DNA from: CAZEPJ01 sp964514105
GTDB lineage: Bacteria; Desulfobacterota; Desulfocorpusculales; Desulfocorpusculum
Length of the DNA stretch: 20,034 nt
NCBI GenBank assembly: GCA_964514105.1
Contig: CAZEPJ010000080.1
Location: 1-20,034 of the forward strand
Direction: 5' to 3'
Shown in pieces: positions 7,672 through 15,055 of the stretch; position 1 is the first letter of the stretch, and the number at the start of each line of letters is the position of its first letter. Under the pieces are notes generated by a model. That model worked only from the letters and a program-made list of their open reading frames with translations, ran no database searches and had not been told where the DNA came from. The position numbers were made by a program, and so were the translations under genes.

Positions 7672-8043
7672 TTACAGCCGCAGGACCAGGAACACGCCGA
7701 GGATGACACCGATGAGTCCGGCAAAGCGCCATGTCACCTCGGAGGCCTTCTCCTGCCACCAGGAGACCAGGGAACGGCCATGCTCCCCCATGGGGAGAAG
7801 CAGCAGAAGGAGACCCTTGAGGACTGCCAAGGCCCCGACGGCCTCAACGAGCCAGAACGAGTGGCTCCACGGCGCCGAGAGCATCAGCAGCACGCCGCTG
7901 AGGATGGGGATGAAGGCCAGGGCCTTCATGGGGACGGCGCCGATGAGGGCCGCGCTCCAGGCGCGGGACCTGTCGGTGTACAATACGGTGAAAGTGCCCA
8001 GGATAATCCAGAGCGCCCCGATGATGTAAAGAACGGTCTCCAT
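7672..8043 (-). CDS. Small four-helix membrane protein of unknown function
   Basis: This 123-residue protein contains about four hydrophobic helices: one at the N-terminus ending in YTDRSRAW, two in the middle separated by PWSHSFW, and one at the extreme C-terminus. A polar loop (GEHGRSLVSWWQEKASE) lies before the last helix. I do not assign it to a named family. ATG at 8043 is preferred because a G-rich ribosome-binding site lies 5 nt upstream; a GTG two codons earlier would overlap that site. A good promoter on the same strand lies about 60 bp upstream of the start codon. Confidence 0.72.
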   Translation of the reverse strand: METVLYIIGALWIILGTFTVLYTDRSRAWSAALIGAVPMKALAFIPILSGVLLMLSAPWSHSFWLVEAVGALAVLKGLLLLLLPMGEHGRSLVSWWQEKASEVTWRFAGLIGVILGVFLVLRL

Positions 8044-8103
8044 TGCCACCCCCTTGTTCCCGCATCCGCAGTCCGTGGGAAGATATGCGCCAGAGGTCGA
8101 TTC

Positions 8104-8132
8104 ATGCTATCACGCAGCCGTGGGACTGACAA
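8104..8132 (-). promoter_or_regulatory. Promoter of the four-helix membrane protein gene
   Basis: On the minus strand TTGTCA (8127-8132) and TAGCAT (8104-8109) are 17 bp apart. They match the housekeeping consensus at 5 of 6 and 4 of 6 positions. Confidence 0.55.
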
Positions 8133-8153
8133 CGCCCCCGTGAACGGCCCCAT

Positions 8154-8178
8154 CCCCGCCGGTGCGGCACCGGCGGGG
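8154..8178. repeat. Perfect 25-bp palindrome between divergent genes
   Basis: Twelve bases (8154-8165) are followed by one central base and their exact reverse complement (8167-8178). The sequence is very GC-rich and has no T run on either side, so it does not look like a terminator. It lies 11 bp before a possible GTG start (8190) and 35 bp before the ATG (8214) of the PAP2 gene. It could be a leader hairpin or an operator. Confidence 0.6.
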
Positions 8179-8213
8179 AAACCCGCGGGGTGTTGCGGCC
8201 GGGGCGGACGGCC

Positions 8214-9101
8214 ATGACCGGTTCCACAGGCGGCTACCAGGTCATCCTGTGGATCCAGGCGTTCCAATGCGGGGCCCTGGACTGGATCGCCGTGGCCGCC
8301 TCCTTCCTCGGCACCGAGGGATTCTACCTGGTCTTCGTCCCCCTGTTCTACTGGTGCTCCAGCAAGCGAGACGGGGTGCGGCTGGCCCTGGTCTTTCTCC
8401 TGTCCATCTACTTCAACGGCCTGTTCAAGGAGTTGTTTCATACCCCCAGGCCGGACCCCCTGCGGGTGCGGGTGCTCTACGCCTCATCGGGAAACGGCTT
8501 TTCCTTCCCCAGCGGTCACGCCCAGAACGCCATGGTCTTCTGGGGGTGGTTCGGCCGGAGACAGCCGTGGCGGCGCATGCCGGTGGCCCTGGGTGGGCTG
8601 GTCCTGACCATATCCCTGTCGCGCCTCTACCTGGGGCTTCATTTCCCCGCGGATGTGGCGGGGGGATGGCTCCTGGGGGGGGGGCTGCTCATGGGGCTCG
8701 TCTTGGTGGACCGGCGGATCTCGCGCGAACCCAAGGGGTGGGAGGGACGGCTCCTGCCTTGGGCGGGTGTGGTGCTGCCCCTCGTGCTTCTTGTCGCACG
8801 CCTCCATCCGGTCCAGGCCATCGTCTCCGGAGCCATGCTGGGGTTTTGCCTGGGGTATCTGTTGGAGTCCCGCTGGATCCAGTTCACTCCCCAGGCGCCG
8901 CGGAGCCATCAGGTGGCCAAGGCCCTCGGGGGCTGGCTGGCAGGAGGGGCCATGGCCATGGCCCTCCGGGCGGCGCTCCCTCCGGGGGACGGATTCCTGT
9001 TCATTCAATACGCCGTCTTGGGCCTCTGGGTCTCCCTGGGCCTGCCTGCAGCCTACTGCTGGCTGACGGCTCGGCAGGAGGTGGGCCTTGCGGGCCGCTG
9101 A
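8214..9101 (+). CDS. PAP2-family membrane phosphatase
   Basis: This 295-residue multi-spanning membrane protein carries all three motifs of the phosphatidic acid phosphatase type 2 family. These are KELFHTPRP (from K72), PSGH (99-102, acid/base His), and SRLYLGLHFPAD (136-147, with nucleophile H143 and D147). Family members dephosphorylate lipid phosphates such as undecaprenyl pyrophosphate or phosphatidic acid at the membrane surface. The C-terminal half adds several more hydrophobic helices. The start is uncertain: GTG at 8190 would add eight residues, and neither start has a strong ribosome-binding site. Its end overlaps nth by 14 bp, and mltG follows. An envelope role linked to peptidoglycan lipid carriers is plausible but inferred. 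Confidence 0.88.
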   Translation: MTGSTGGYQVILWIQAFQCGALDWIAVAASFLGTEGFYLVFVPLFYWCSSKRDGVRLALVFLLSIYFNGLFKELFHTPRPDPLRVRVLYASSGNGFSFPSGHAQNAMVFWGWFGRRQPWRRMPVALGGLVLTISLSRLYLGLHFPADVAGGWLLGGGLLMGLVLVDRRISREPKGWEGRLLPWAGVVLPLVLLVARLHPVQAIVSGAMLGFCLGYLLESRWIQFTPQAPRSHQVAKALGGWLAGGAMAMALRAALPPGDGFLFIQYAVLGLWVSLGLPAAYCWLTARQEVGLAGR

Positions 9102-9795
9102 CGCCGTCGATGCGGTGGATCGAGCCCTGGCATCCCGCTTCGGCACCCCCCGGAAGGAGGAGGGCGGGGATCCCCTCAGCGGGCTGGTGCAAACCATCCT
9201 CTCCCAGAACACCAACGACGGGAATCGGGATCGGGCCTTCGCTTCCCTCAAGAAGGCCTTTCCCACGTGGGAGGCCGTCCTGAAGGCCGGGCCAGGCCCC
9301 CTGGAGGCAGCCATCCGCGTGGGAGGGTTGTCCAGGGTCAAGGCCGGCAGGATCGTCGGGCTGCTGCAGGGCCTCCAGGAGACCGGACAGGGTCTGACCC
9401 TGGACGGCCTTCGGGGCCTGTCCCCTCAGGAGGCCGAGGAGAGACTCCTGGCCATGCGCGGCGTGGGCAGGAAGACCGCCCGTTGCGTGATGTTGTTCCA
9501 ACTGGGCATGGAGGCCTTCCCGGTGGACACCCACATCCTCAGGGTGTCCCGCCGTTTGGGGTGGGTGCCCCCGCAGGCCACGGCCGACCGGGCCCACGAG
9601 ATCCTGCAGGTTACGATCCCCGGGGAGCGGATGCACAGCCTGCACGTCAACATGATCCGGCTGGGCAGGGCCTTCTGCAGGCCCCGCGGGCCCAGATGCG
9701 GCGCCTGCCCGGTCCAGCCGTGGTGTCCGTCGGGGGGGAAATGGGCGCCCCCGTCCCCCGCGGCAGCCGGGAAGCCGAGATCCGAGAGGCCATGA
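9088..9795 (+). CDS. nth: Endonuclease III (DNA glycosylase/AP lyase)
   Basis: The 235-residue protein removes oxidised pyrimidines from DNA and cleaves the abasic site. The helix-hairpin-helix reads AMRGVGRKTARC, with catalytic Lys K129; catalytic Asp D147 lies in VDTHI. The 18-residue spacing equals that of K120 and D138 in E. coli Nth. A [4Fe-4S] cluster site follows as C197-X6-C204-X2-C207-X5-C213. The C-terminus extends about 22 residues past the cluster and is Pro/Ala-rich. The start is TTG at 9088, supported by AGGAGGT 7 nt upstream, and overlaps the PAP2 gene. The stop overlaps the mltG start (ATGA), so the three genes are almost certainly co-transcribed. Confidence 0.95.
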   Translation: MRAADAVDAVDRALASRFGTPRKEEGGDPLSGLVQTILSQNTNDGNRDRAFASLKKAFPTWEAVLKAGPGPLEAAIRVGGLSRVKAGRIVGLLQGLQETGQGLTLDGLRGLSPQEAEERLLAMRGVGRKTARCVMLFQLGMEAFPVDTHILRVSRRLGWVPPQATADRAHEILQVTIPGERMHSLHVNMIRLGRAFCRPRGPRCGACPVQPWCPSGGKWAPPSPAAAGKPRSERP

Positions 9796-10946
9796 GCGAA
9801 GCGTCCCGCCCCGCCCCCGAGCCGCCCGCCCCGTCTCGCACCCGTCGCGCGACCATGTTCCTTATCATCCTGGGGCTGCTCCTCGCGGCCCCGTCGGGAG
9901 CGGCCTGGTTCTTTGTGTTCCAGCCTTTCGGCACCCCGCCCTTCCCCCGGCAGGTGGAGATCACCCCTGGCATGGGATGGCGAGAGGTGGCCTCGCGAAT
10001 GGAGCAGGAAGGGTTGGTGCGGAGCCGGACCGCCCTGCTGGCCCTGGCCGTCCTGCGGGGAGGGGACGCCAGGGTGCGCGCCGGGGGGTATCGCATCGAC
10101 GGGCCCATGACCCCCGCAGCCCTGCTGGACAAGCTGACCCGGGGAGAGGTCCTGTTTCACCGCATCACCGTGCCCGAGGGGTGGACCCTGGCGCAGGTCG
10201 CCGACAGGTTGGCCGGAGACGGCTTGGTGGACAGGACCCAGTTCCTGCGGGAGACCAGGGATCCGGCACGAGTCCAGGAACTGCTGGGCATTGCGGCCCC
10301 TTCCCTGGAGGGCTTCCTGTTTCCGGACACCTATCATTTCCCGGCCAAGACGCCCCAGGAGCGGGTCATCCGGACCATGACCAGGCGTTTCCAGCAAGCG
10401 TTTGACGCCGCCCTGCAGGCCCGGGCCGAGGAGATGGGATGGACCGTCCTTCAGGTCGTGACATTGGCGTCTCTCATCGAGAAGGAGACGGGCCTTGCCA
10501 GCGAGCGGCCTCTGATCTCCGGGGTCTTCCACCTGCGGCTTCGAATCGGCATGCGCCTGGAGGCAGACCCCTCGGTCATCTACGGCCTGGAGGGGTTCAC
10601 GGGGGATCTGAGAAGGCAGGATCTGGCCAACCCCCATCCGTACAATACCTACGTCATCACCGGACTGCCCCCCGGGCCCATCTGCAACCCCGGTGCAGAT
10701 AGCCTCAGGGCCGCCCTGTTTCCCGCCAAGGGGGATTACCTCTACTTCGTCTCCCGCAACGACGGCTCCCATCACTTCTCCAAGACCATCCAGGAGCACG
10801 CCCGGGCCGTGGCCCGATACCAGAAGGCACCGGCGGACAGGCGGGGCGACGCCGCCCCCAACAAGAAGAGGGCCTCCTCCTCGGAGAAGGAAAGGCCCCC
10901 CGATCCCCCCACGCCCGCGCTCACCTTCGAGGAGCGGCGGATCTGA
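9792..10946 (+). CDS. mltG: Endolytic peptidoglycan transglycosylase MltG
   Basis: This 384-residue inner-membrane enzyme cuts nascent glycan strands and is thought to set their length. A cytoplasmic N-terminus of about 20 residues is followed by one transmembrane helix (about 22-42) and then the periplasmic YceG domain. The active-site segment ASLIEKET places the catalytic Glu at residue 230, as in ASIVEKET of E. coli MltG. DPSVIYG and the signature NPYNTY-like HPYNTYVITGLPPGPI follow. A charged, low-complexity tail of about 45 residues ends the protein and is not part of the catalytic fold. The ATG overlaps the nth stop by 4 bp. Immediately after the stop lies the 3' end of rnpB on the other strand. 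Confidence 0.95.
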   Translation: MSEASRPAPEPPAPSRTRRATMFLIILGLLLAAPSGAAWFFVFQPFGTPPFPRQVEITPGMGWREVASRMEQEGLVRSRTALLALAVLRGGDARVRAGGYRIDGPMTPAALLDKLTRGEVLFHRITVPEGWTLAQVADRLAGDGLVDRTQFLRETRDPARVQELLGIAAPSLEGFLFPDTYHFPAKTPQERVIRTMTRRFQQAFDAALQARAEEMGWTVLQVVTLASLIEKETGLASERPLISGVFHLRLRIGMRLEADPSVIYGLEGFTGDLRRQDLANPHPYNTYVITGLPPGPICNPGADSLRAALFPAKGDYLYFVSRNDGSHHFSKTIQEHARAVARYQKAPADRRGDAAPNKKRASSSEKERPPDPPTPALTFEERRI

Positions 10947-10950
10947 ACGT

Positions 10951-11350
10951 GGCCGACGTGTCCCTGTAAGCCGAGTTCTGTTCCCACGCCGGGTCACCCC
11001 GACGAAGGTCGCGGTCATTCCTCTAGGGACCCGGTTGCCCGGGGCCTCCAGCGACCTGACCCGAGGGGATCGAGCGGGCCACCCGTCTCCCCGCGCGGGC
11101 GGGGAAACCCCTCCTATTTGGTCTTGCTCCGGGTGGGGTTTGCCGAGCCCCGCGGTCACCCGCGGGGCTGGTGAGCTCTTACCTCACCGTTTCACCCTTG
11201 CCGCGGCTGGAGGCCGCGGCGGTCTGTTTTCTGCGGCACTTTCCTTCCCGTTGCCGGGACTCCGCGTTACGGAGCACCCTGCCCTGTGGAGCTCGGACTT
11301 TCCTCCCGTCCGCTGCATGCGAACCGGCGACCGCGCGGGACACGTCGGCC
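10951..11350 (-). ncRNA. rnpB: RNase P RNA, bacterial type A
   Basis: This is the catalytic RNA that matures tRNA 5' ends. Read on the minus strand, a 14-bp perfect P1 helix is formed by the two ends (11337-11350 with 10951-10964). Universal elements appear in order: GAGGAAAGTCCGAGCTCC (start of P4), CAGGGTGCT, GGTAAGAGCTCACC, ACCCGGAGCAAGACCAAATAG, and ACAGAACTCGGCTTAC at the 3' end. The length of about 400 nt fits type A. The exact 5' end may lie up to about 10 nt further upstream. A candidate promoter with a perfect TTGACA lies upstream. No T-run terminator is visible past the 3' end, which is 4 nt from the mltG stop codon. Confidence 0.97.
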
Positions 11351-11367
11351 GACTCCAGTCCAAGATC

Positions 11368-11397
11368 AGTGTGCCGGGCGGCATGGGGGGCTGTCAA
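11368..11397 (-). promoter_or_regulatory. Candidate promoter of rnpB
   Basis: On the minus strand a perfect -35 box TTGACA (11392-11397) is 18 bp from a weak -10-like CACACT (11368-11373). This predicts a start near 11361, about 10 nt before the P1 helix. Confidence 0.45.
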
Positions 11398-11492
11398 GGG
11401 AGATACCGGCGCGGCCCGGGAACCCGACTGCTGCAGGCGGCAGCCCGTTGTCCCCCATCCCTGCTTCCCCAAAAGGTTGAACAGACACCCAT

Positions 11493-11531
11493 GGCGGGCG
11501 AGCCGGCGGTGGGGATGCCTGCTCTCCCGCC
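11493..11531. repeat. Inverted repeat in the 208-bp gap between the zinc-ribbon gene and rnpB
   Basis: GGCGGG plus GAG (11493-11502) pairs with CTC plus CCCGCC (11522-11531) around one mismatch. There is no T run. Apart from this repeat and the rnpB promoter, I see nothing in the gap 11351-11558. Confidence 0.3.
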
Positions 11532-11558
11532 GCGTGTGGGGCGGCCGGCCGAGTCCCC

Positions 11559-12272
11559 TCAGGAATCTTGAGGTTGATGGTATATGAATCGCGTGCAGAA
11601 CGGGCACTGAATGAGGGGGCCGCTCTTGAGGATCTCATTGTACAGTTGCGGCGGGATGCTCAGGAAACAGCCCTGGCAGGTTCCTCCCTTCACCTCCACC
11701 ACGGCCATGCCGCTGTTGCCCCTGGCCACCCGGTTGTAGGTGGACAGGAGCCCCTCGTCCATACGGGCGGCCAGGCCCGCTCGTTCGGCCTGCGCCGTCG
11801 CCTCCTGGTCCTCCAGGCCATGCAGACGAGAGCGCACCGCCTCCAGCCGATCGGAGAGCTCCGCTTCGGTCCGGTGGAAGGCGTCCTCCCGGGCCTTGAG
11901 CTCCCCGGCCCGCCGGTCCATCTCCTCCATCAGCAGCAGGATCTCCTCTTCCAGGCCGGCGTTGGCCTGCTCGGCCAGCTCGATCTCCTTCAACTGGGCC
12001 TGGTACTCCTTGTTGGTCTTGACCTCGAATAGACGCGTCTTGGCCTTTCGGACCCGCTCCATCTCCACTTCCAGGTCCTTCTCGCGGCGGCGGCGATGCA
12101 GCTTGAGGGCCTCGAACTCCTCGGTCATCTTGCGGAATGCTTCCTGGTGTCCGCGGATCTCCCCGGAGATCCGCTCCAGGGTCTCCGGCAGCTCCTTCCT
12201 GAGGCGTTGGATCTCCACGAGCCTCAGGTCGGCCTTCTGGAGCGCCACCAGCCACCTCAACCGTTGGTCCAC
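11559..12272 (-). CDS. COG1579-family coiled-coil protein with C4 zinc ribbon
   Basis: This 237-residue cytoplasmic protein has a long, highly charged alpha-helical coiled coil (about residues 20-170) and a C-terminal C4 zinc ribbon. The four cysteines are C199, C202, C223 and C226 (CQGC and CPFC). This is the architecture of COG1579/DUF164. The chlamydial member CT398 (CdsZ) has been reported to bind sigma-54 and secretion components; whether that applies here is unknown. GTG at 12272 has GGGAGGT just upstream; another GTG at 12278 would add two codons. It lies 31 bp downstream of the nif3-family gene, a pairing common in deltaproteobacteria, so the two are probably co-transcribed. Confidence 0.88.
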   Translation of the reverse strand: MDQRLRWLVALQKADLRLVEIQRLRKELPETLERISGEIRGHQEAFRKMTEEFEALKLHRRRREKDLEVEMERVRKAKTRLFEVKTNKEYQAQLKEIELAEQANAGLEEEILLLMEEMDRRAGELKAREDAFHRTEAELSDRLEAVRSRLHGLEDQEATAQAERAGLAARMDEGLLSTYNRVARGNSGMAVVEVKGGTCQGCFLSIPPQLYNEILKSGPLIQCPFCTRFIYHQPQDS

Positions 12273-12303
12273 GCCCACCTCCCCAGACTGAAACGAACTA
12301 GGA

Positions 12304-13095
12304 CTATGGGGCTGCGGGGATCCGAAACGGCTCCAGCTCCCCCTCGTATGCCAGAACGTCGATCCCCCATCCCCTCCCGTGGGATGCTGTTTCGATCTCC
12401 TCGCAGAGCCAAGGGACCACGATGCGCTCCGAGGCGAAGTGTCCCACATCCAGGAGCGCCAGACCCAGGGACTCGGCCCGCCGGGCGTCGTGGTACCTGA
12501 CGTCGCCGGTGACCAGGATCTGTGCACCTTGAGCCAGGGCCGCCTCCAATGCCGAAGCGCCGCTCCCACAGCAGACCGCCACCCGATCCACCTCCCCCCG
12601 GCACTGCCCAGCCAGCCTCACGGGCGCACCCGGGAAGCCCGCCTGAACCCTGAGGCAGAAATCGCGCAGGGACATGGGGGTCGTCAGCCTGCCCACCCGA
12701 CCCATCCCAGCCATCACGGGCTCCACCTCCCTCAGCCCCACCAGCCTGGCCAGAAGGTCATTGGGCCCCCCCGCGGCCCGATCCAGATTGGTATGGGCAC
12801 AATAGACGCTGACACCCGATCGGATGCTCGCCCAGATGATTCGCCCCACAGGCTCCTGGGTCCGGATGGTCCGCAGGGGCTGGAGCCACACCGGATGGTG
12901 GGTGACCAGCAGGGAGGCCCCCTGTCCGGCAGCGGCCTGCACCGCCTCCACCGTGGGATCCAACGCCACGATGAGCCTGGCCACGGGGCTTTCCATGTCC
13001 CCGACCTGAAGGCCCACGGAGTCCCAGACCTCGGCTGTCTCCGGAGGGAAGGTCTCCTCCAGCCAGTCGACCACCGCCTTCACCGTGCAGGGCAT
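12304..13095 (-). CDS. Nif3-like dinuclear metal centre protein
   Basis: This 263-residue protein belongs to the NIF3/YbgI family (COG0327), which forms toroidal hexamers with a two-metal site of unresolved physiological role. YbgI and relatives have been linked to GTP cyclohydrolase-type folds. Expected ligands are visible: H66 and H67 in THHP, D105 in CAHTNLD, and H219 and E223 in GHFASE. It is the compact form, without the extra PII-like insert seen in longer homologues. ATG at 13095 is preferred with GGGGGA a few bases upstream; a TTG at 13107 is possible. An intrinsic terminator ends only about 10 bases before the start codon, inside the potential leader. Confidence 0.92.
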   Translation of the reverse strand: MPCTVKAVVDWLEETFPPETAEVWDSVGLQVGDMESPVARLIVALDPTVEAVQAAAGQGASLLVTHHPVWLQPLRTIRTQEPVGRIIWASIRSGVSVYCAHTNLDRAAGGPNDLLARLVGLREVEPVMAGMGRVGRLTTPMSLRDFCLRVQAGFPGAPVRLAGQCRGEVDRVAVCCGSGASALEAALAQGAQILVTGDVRYHDARRAESLGLALLDVGHFASERIVVPWLCEEIETASHGRGWGIDVLAYEGELEPFRIPAAP

Positions 13096-13105
13096 GCCGT
13101 CCCCC

Positions 13106-13137
13106 AAAAACAGGCGTGCACCCGCTGGGGGTGCACG
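13106..13137 (-). terminator. Intrinsic terminator after the rpoD-tRNA transcript
   Basis: On the minus strand a perfect 9-bp stem (13115-13123 with 13129-13137) and a 5-nt loop are followed, after CCTG, by five T residues (13106-13110). It lies 86 bp past the tRNA and directly ahead of the nif3-family start codon. It would end the yqeY-dnaG-rpoD-tRNA operon or regulate read-through into nif3. Confidence 0.7.
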
Positions 13138-13222
13138 TCCTCGAACGGCCTGGGCGTCGGCTCCGGCTTTCCTCCTCGGTGGTCCGTTCTTCTCGATCGT
13201 CCCATCCGCAGCGTCTCAAACG

Positions 13223-13298
13223 TGGTGGGCCCACCTGGCCTCGAACCAGGGACCGACCGGTTATGAGCCGGTGGCTCTACCAACTGAGCTATGGGCCC
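13223..13298 (-). tRNA. tRNA with CAU anticodon, probably tRNA-Ile2 (lysidine-modified)
   Basis: A full cloverleaf of 76 nt including an encoded CCA is present. It has a 7-bp acceptor stem GGGCCCA/TGGGCCC, a D arm GCTC/GAGC, anticodon stem ACCGG/CCGGT with loop CTCATAA, and T stem CCTGG/CCAGG. The discriminator base is A. The CAU anticodon allows elongator Met, initiator Met or Ile2. The acceptor stem has C4-G69, C5-G68 and C6-G67, which fit TilS recognition of Ile2 better than elongator Met. The first acceptor pair G1-C72 argues against initiator. The 5' end is 4 nt after the rpoD stop, so it is co-transcribed with rpoD. Confidence 0.93.
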
Positions 13299-13302
13299 GG
13301 GT

Positions 13303-15030
13303 TCATTTCTCGATGAAGGTCCTCAGCCGCTTGCTCCGGCTGGGATGCCGGAGCTTTCTGAGGGCCTTGGCCTCGATCTGCCGAATGCGCTCGCGGGTCA
13401 CCTCGAAATCCTGACCCACCTCCTCCAGGGTATGGTCCGCCTTCTCTCCGATGCCGAACCGCATGCGGAGGACCTTCTCCTCCCTGGGGGTGAGGGTCGC
13501 CAAAACCTTCCGGGTCTGCTCGGCCAAATTCCGCCGCATCACCGCCTCCGACGGCGACACGATCTTCTTGTCCTCGATGAAGTCCCCCAGGTGGGAGTCC
13601 TCCTCCTCGCCGATGGGCGTCTCCAGGGAGATGGGCTCCTTGGCGATCTTCAACACCTTGCGCACCTTGTCGATGGGGAGCTCCATCTTCTCCGCGATCT
13701 CCTCGGGAGTTGGCTCCCGTCCGATCTCCTGGACCAGATAGCGGGAGGTGCGGATCAGCTTGTTGATGGTCTCGATCATGTGGACCGGGATCCGGATGGT
13801 CCTGGCCTGATCGGCAATGGCCCGGGTGATGGCCTGGCGGATCCACCAGGTGGCGTACGTGCTGAACTTGTACCCCCGCTGGTATTCGAACTTGTCTACG
13901 GCCTTCATGAGACCGATGTTCCCCTCCTGGATCAGATCCAGAAACTGCAGTCCCCGATTGGTGTATTTCTTGGCGATGCTGATCACCAGACGCAGGTTGG
14001 CCTCCACCAGCTCCCGCTTGGCCGTGGTGGCCTCGATCTCTCCTTCCAGGATCTTCTTCAAATCCCTCTTGAGCCTCTGGCCGGTCATCTGGGACTCGGT
14101 CTCGACCGATCGAATCTGCTGGAGGGCCCGCCGCAGTTTGTCCTCGGCGGCCAGAAGCCTCTTGGGCGATACGCGGATCTCCCGGGCGAGTTTCTCCACC
14201 TCCTGGGGCGTGCGCTTGGCCCGACGGGCCAGCTTCTTGACCTCCTTGATTCGGGGACCCAGATCGCGTTCGCATTCCTGAAGGACCCTCTCCGATGACT
14301 CCACCTGCTCCACGTAATTCTTGAGCTTCTGGACGATGTTCTCGATGTGACGATCGTTGAGATTCAGATCGCGGATGGTGGTCTGCAGATCGCGGCCGAT
14401 CTCCTCGGCCCGCTTGACAACCTCGGTATTGGATAGGTTCTGGTCCTTGAGGGAACGCATGGCCTCGTCGAGGGTCGCCAGCCGATCGATCATCTCGCAG
14501 ACCCGCCGCAGGTGGATGTCCTCCACCATGTAGAGGTCCTCGTCATCCAGATCCCGGATCACCTCCTTGACCTTGATCCTGCCCCGACGGAGCTGTTCGC
14601 CCAGGGAAAGGATCTCTCGAATGGTGACAGGGCAGTGGAGAACCACTTGCTCCACCTTTTTCTGCCCGCGTTCGATGCGCTTGGCGATCTGGACCTCTCC
14701 CTCGCGGGTGAGGAGGGAGACGGCCCCCATCTCCCTCAGATAGAGCTTGACCGGGTCATTGGTCTTGCCCAGGAGGTCCTCCTCATCCTCCAGGGTCAGG
14801 CCTTCCGTGTCCCCCAGGGGCTCCTGATCGTGAGCTACCTCCACCTTCTTGATGGCATCCACGACCTCGATGTCCATTTCACCGAACATGTTCATGACGT
14901 CATCGTACTGATCCGGCGACAGAAGATCCGAGGGAAGTGCCTCGTTGACCTCCTCGTACGTGAGATAGCCCTTCTCTTTTCCCGCGTCGATGAGCTGCTG
15001 AACTTCTTCGAAGGGGGGCTTCTTGGCCAT
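13303..15030 (-). CDS. rpoD: RNA polymerase primary sigma factor RpoD (sigma-70)
   Basis: This 575-residue protein directs RNA polymerase to housekeeping promoters. Region 1.1 occupies about the first 80 residues, and region 1.2 starts near DPVKLYLREMG. A charged non-conserved region of about 200 residues follows. Region 2 begins at ELVEANLRLVISIAKKY and includes the -10-recognising FSTYATWWIRQAI. Regions 3 and 4 end in TRERIRQIEAKALRKLRHP, the -35-binding helix-turn-helix. The length and insert are typical of proteobacterial RpoD. GGGAGG lies 10 nt before the ATG. The 25-bp gap to dnaG is almost filled by a perfect DnaA box and this ribosome-binding site. A tRNA follows 4 nt after the stop. 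Confidence 0.98.
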   Translation of the reverse strand: MAKKPPFEEVQQLIDAGKEKGYLTYEEVNEALPSDLLSPDQYDDVMNMFGEMDIEVVDAIKKVEVAHDQEPLGDTEGLTLEDEEDLLGKTNDPVKLYLREMGAVSLLTREGEVQIAKRIERGQKKVEQVVLHCPVTIREILSLGEQLRRGRIKVKEVIRDLDDEDLYMVEDIHLRRVCEMIDRLATLDEAMRSLKDQNLSNTEVVKRAEEIGRDLQTTIRDLNLNDRHIENIVQKLKNYVEQVESSERVLQECERDLGPRIKEVKKLARRAKRTPQEVEKLAREIRVSPKRLLAAEDKLRRALQQIRSVETESQMTGQRLKRDLKKILEGEIEATTAKRELVEANLRLVISIAKKYTNRGLQFLDLIQEGNIGLMKAVDKFEYQRGYKFSTYATWWIRQAITRAIADQARTIRIPVHMIETINKLIRTSRYLVQEIGREPTPEEIAEKMELPIDKVRKVLKIAKEPISLETPIGEEEDSHLGDFIEDKKIVSPSEAVMRRNLAEQTRKVLATLTPREEKVLRMRFGIGEKADHTLEEVGQDFEVTRERIRQIEAKALRKLRHPSRSKRLRTFIEK

Positions 15031-15046
15031 GAACCCCGTACCTCCC

Positions 15047-15055
15047 TGTGGATAA
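15047..15055 (-). promoter_or_regulatory. Perfect DnaA box between dnaG and rpoD
   Basis: The minus strand reads TTATCCACA, the strongest form of the E. coli DnaA box, placed exactly between the dnaG stop (15056-15058) and the rpoD ribosome-binding site (15041-15046). I noticed no second copy in the window. Binding by DnaA here is inferred, not shown. Confidence 0.5.

Noticed and set aside
9426..11159. Minus-strand frame of 577 codons across nth, mltG and rnpB
   Set aside because: It runs antisense to two recognised genes and through the RNase P RNA, with no family motif or ribosome-binding site.
11089..11178. GC-rich inverted repeats that could suggest a repeat array
   Set aside because: They are helices of the RNase P RNA.
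10693..11571. Plus-strand frame of 292 codons after the mltG region
   Set aside because: It overlaps the end of mltG and the whole of rnpB, which explains the sequence.
12379..13266. Plus-strand frame of 295 codons opposite the nif3-family gene
   Set aside because: It crosses the terminator hairpin and part of the tRNA and has no recognisable domain.
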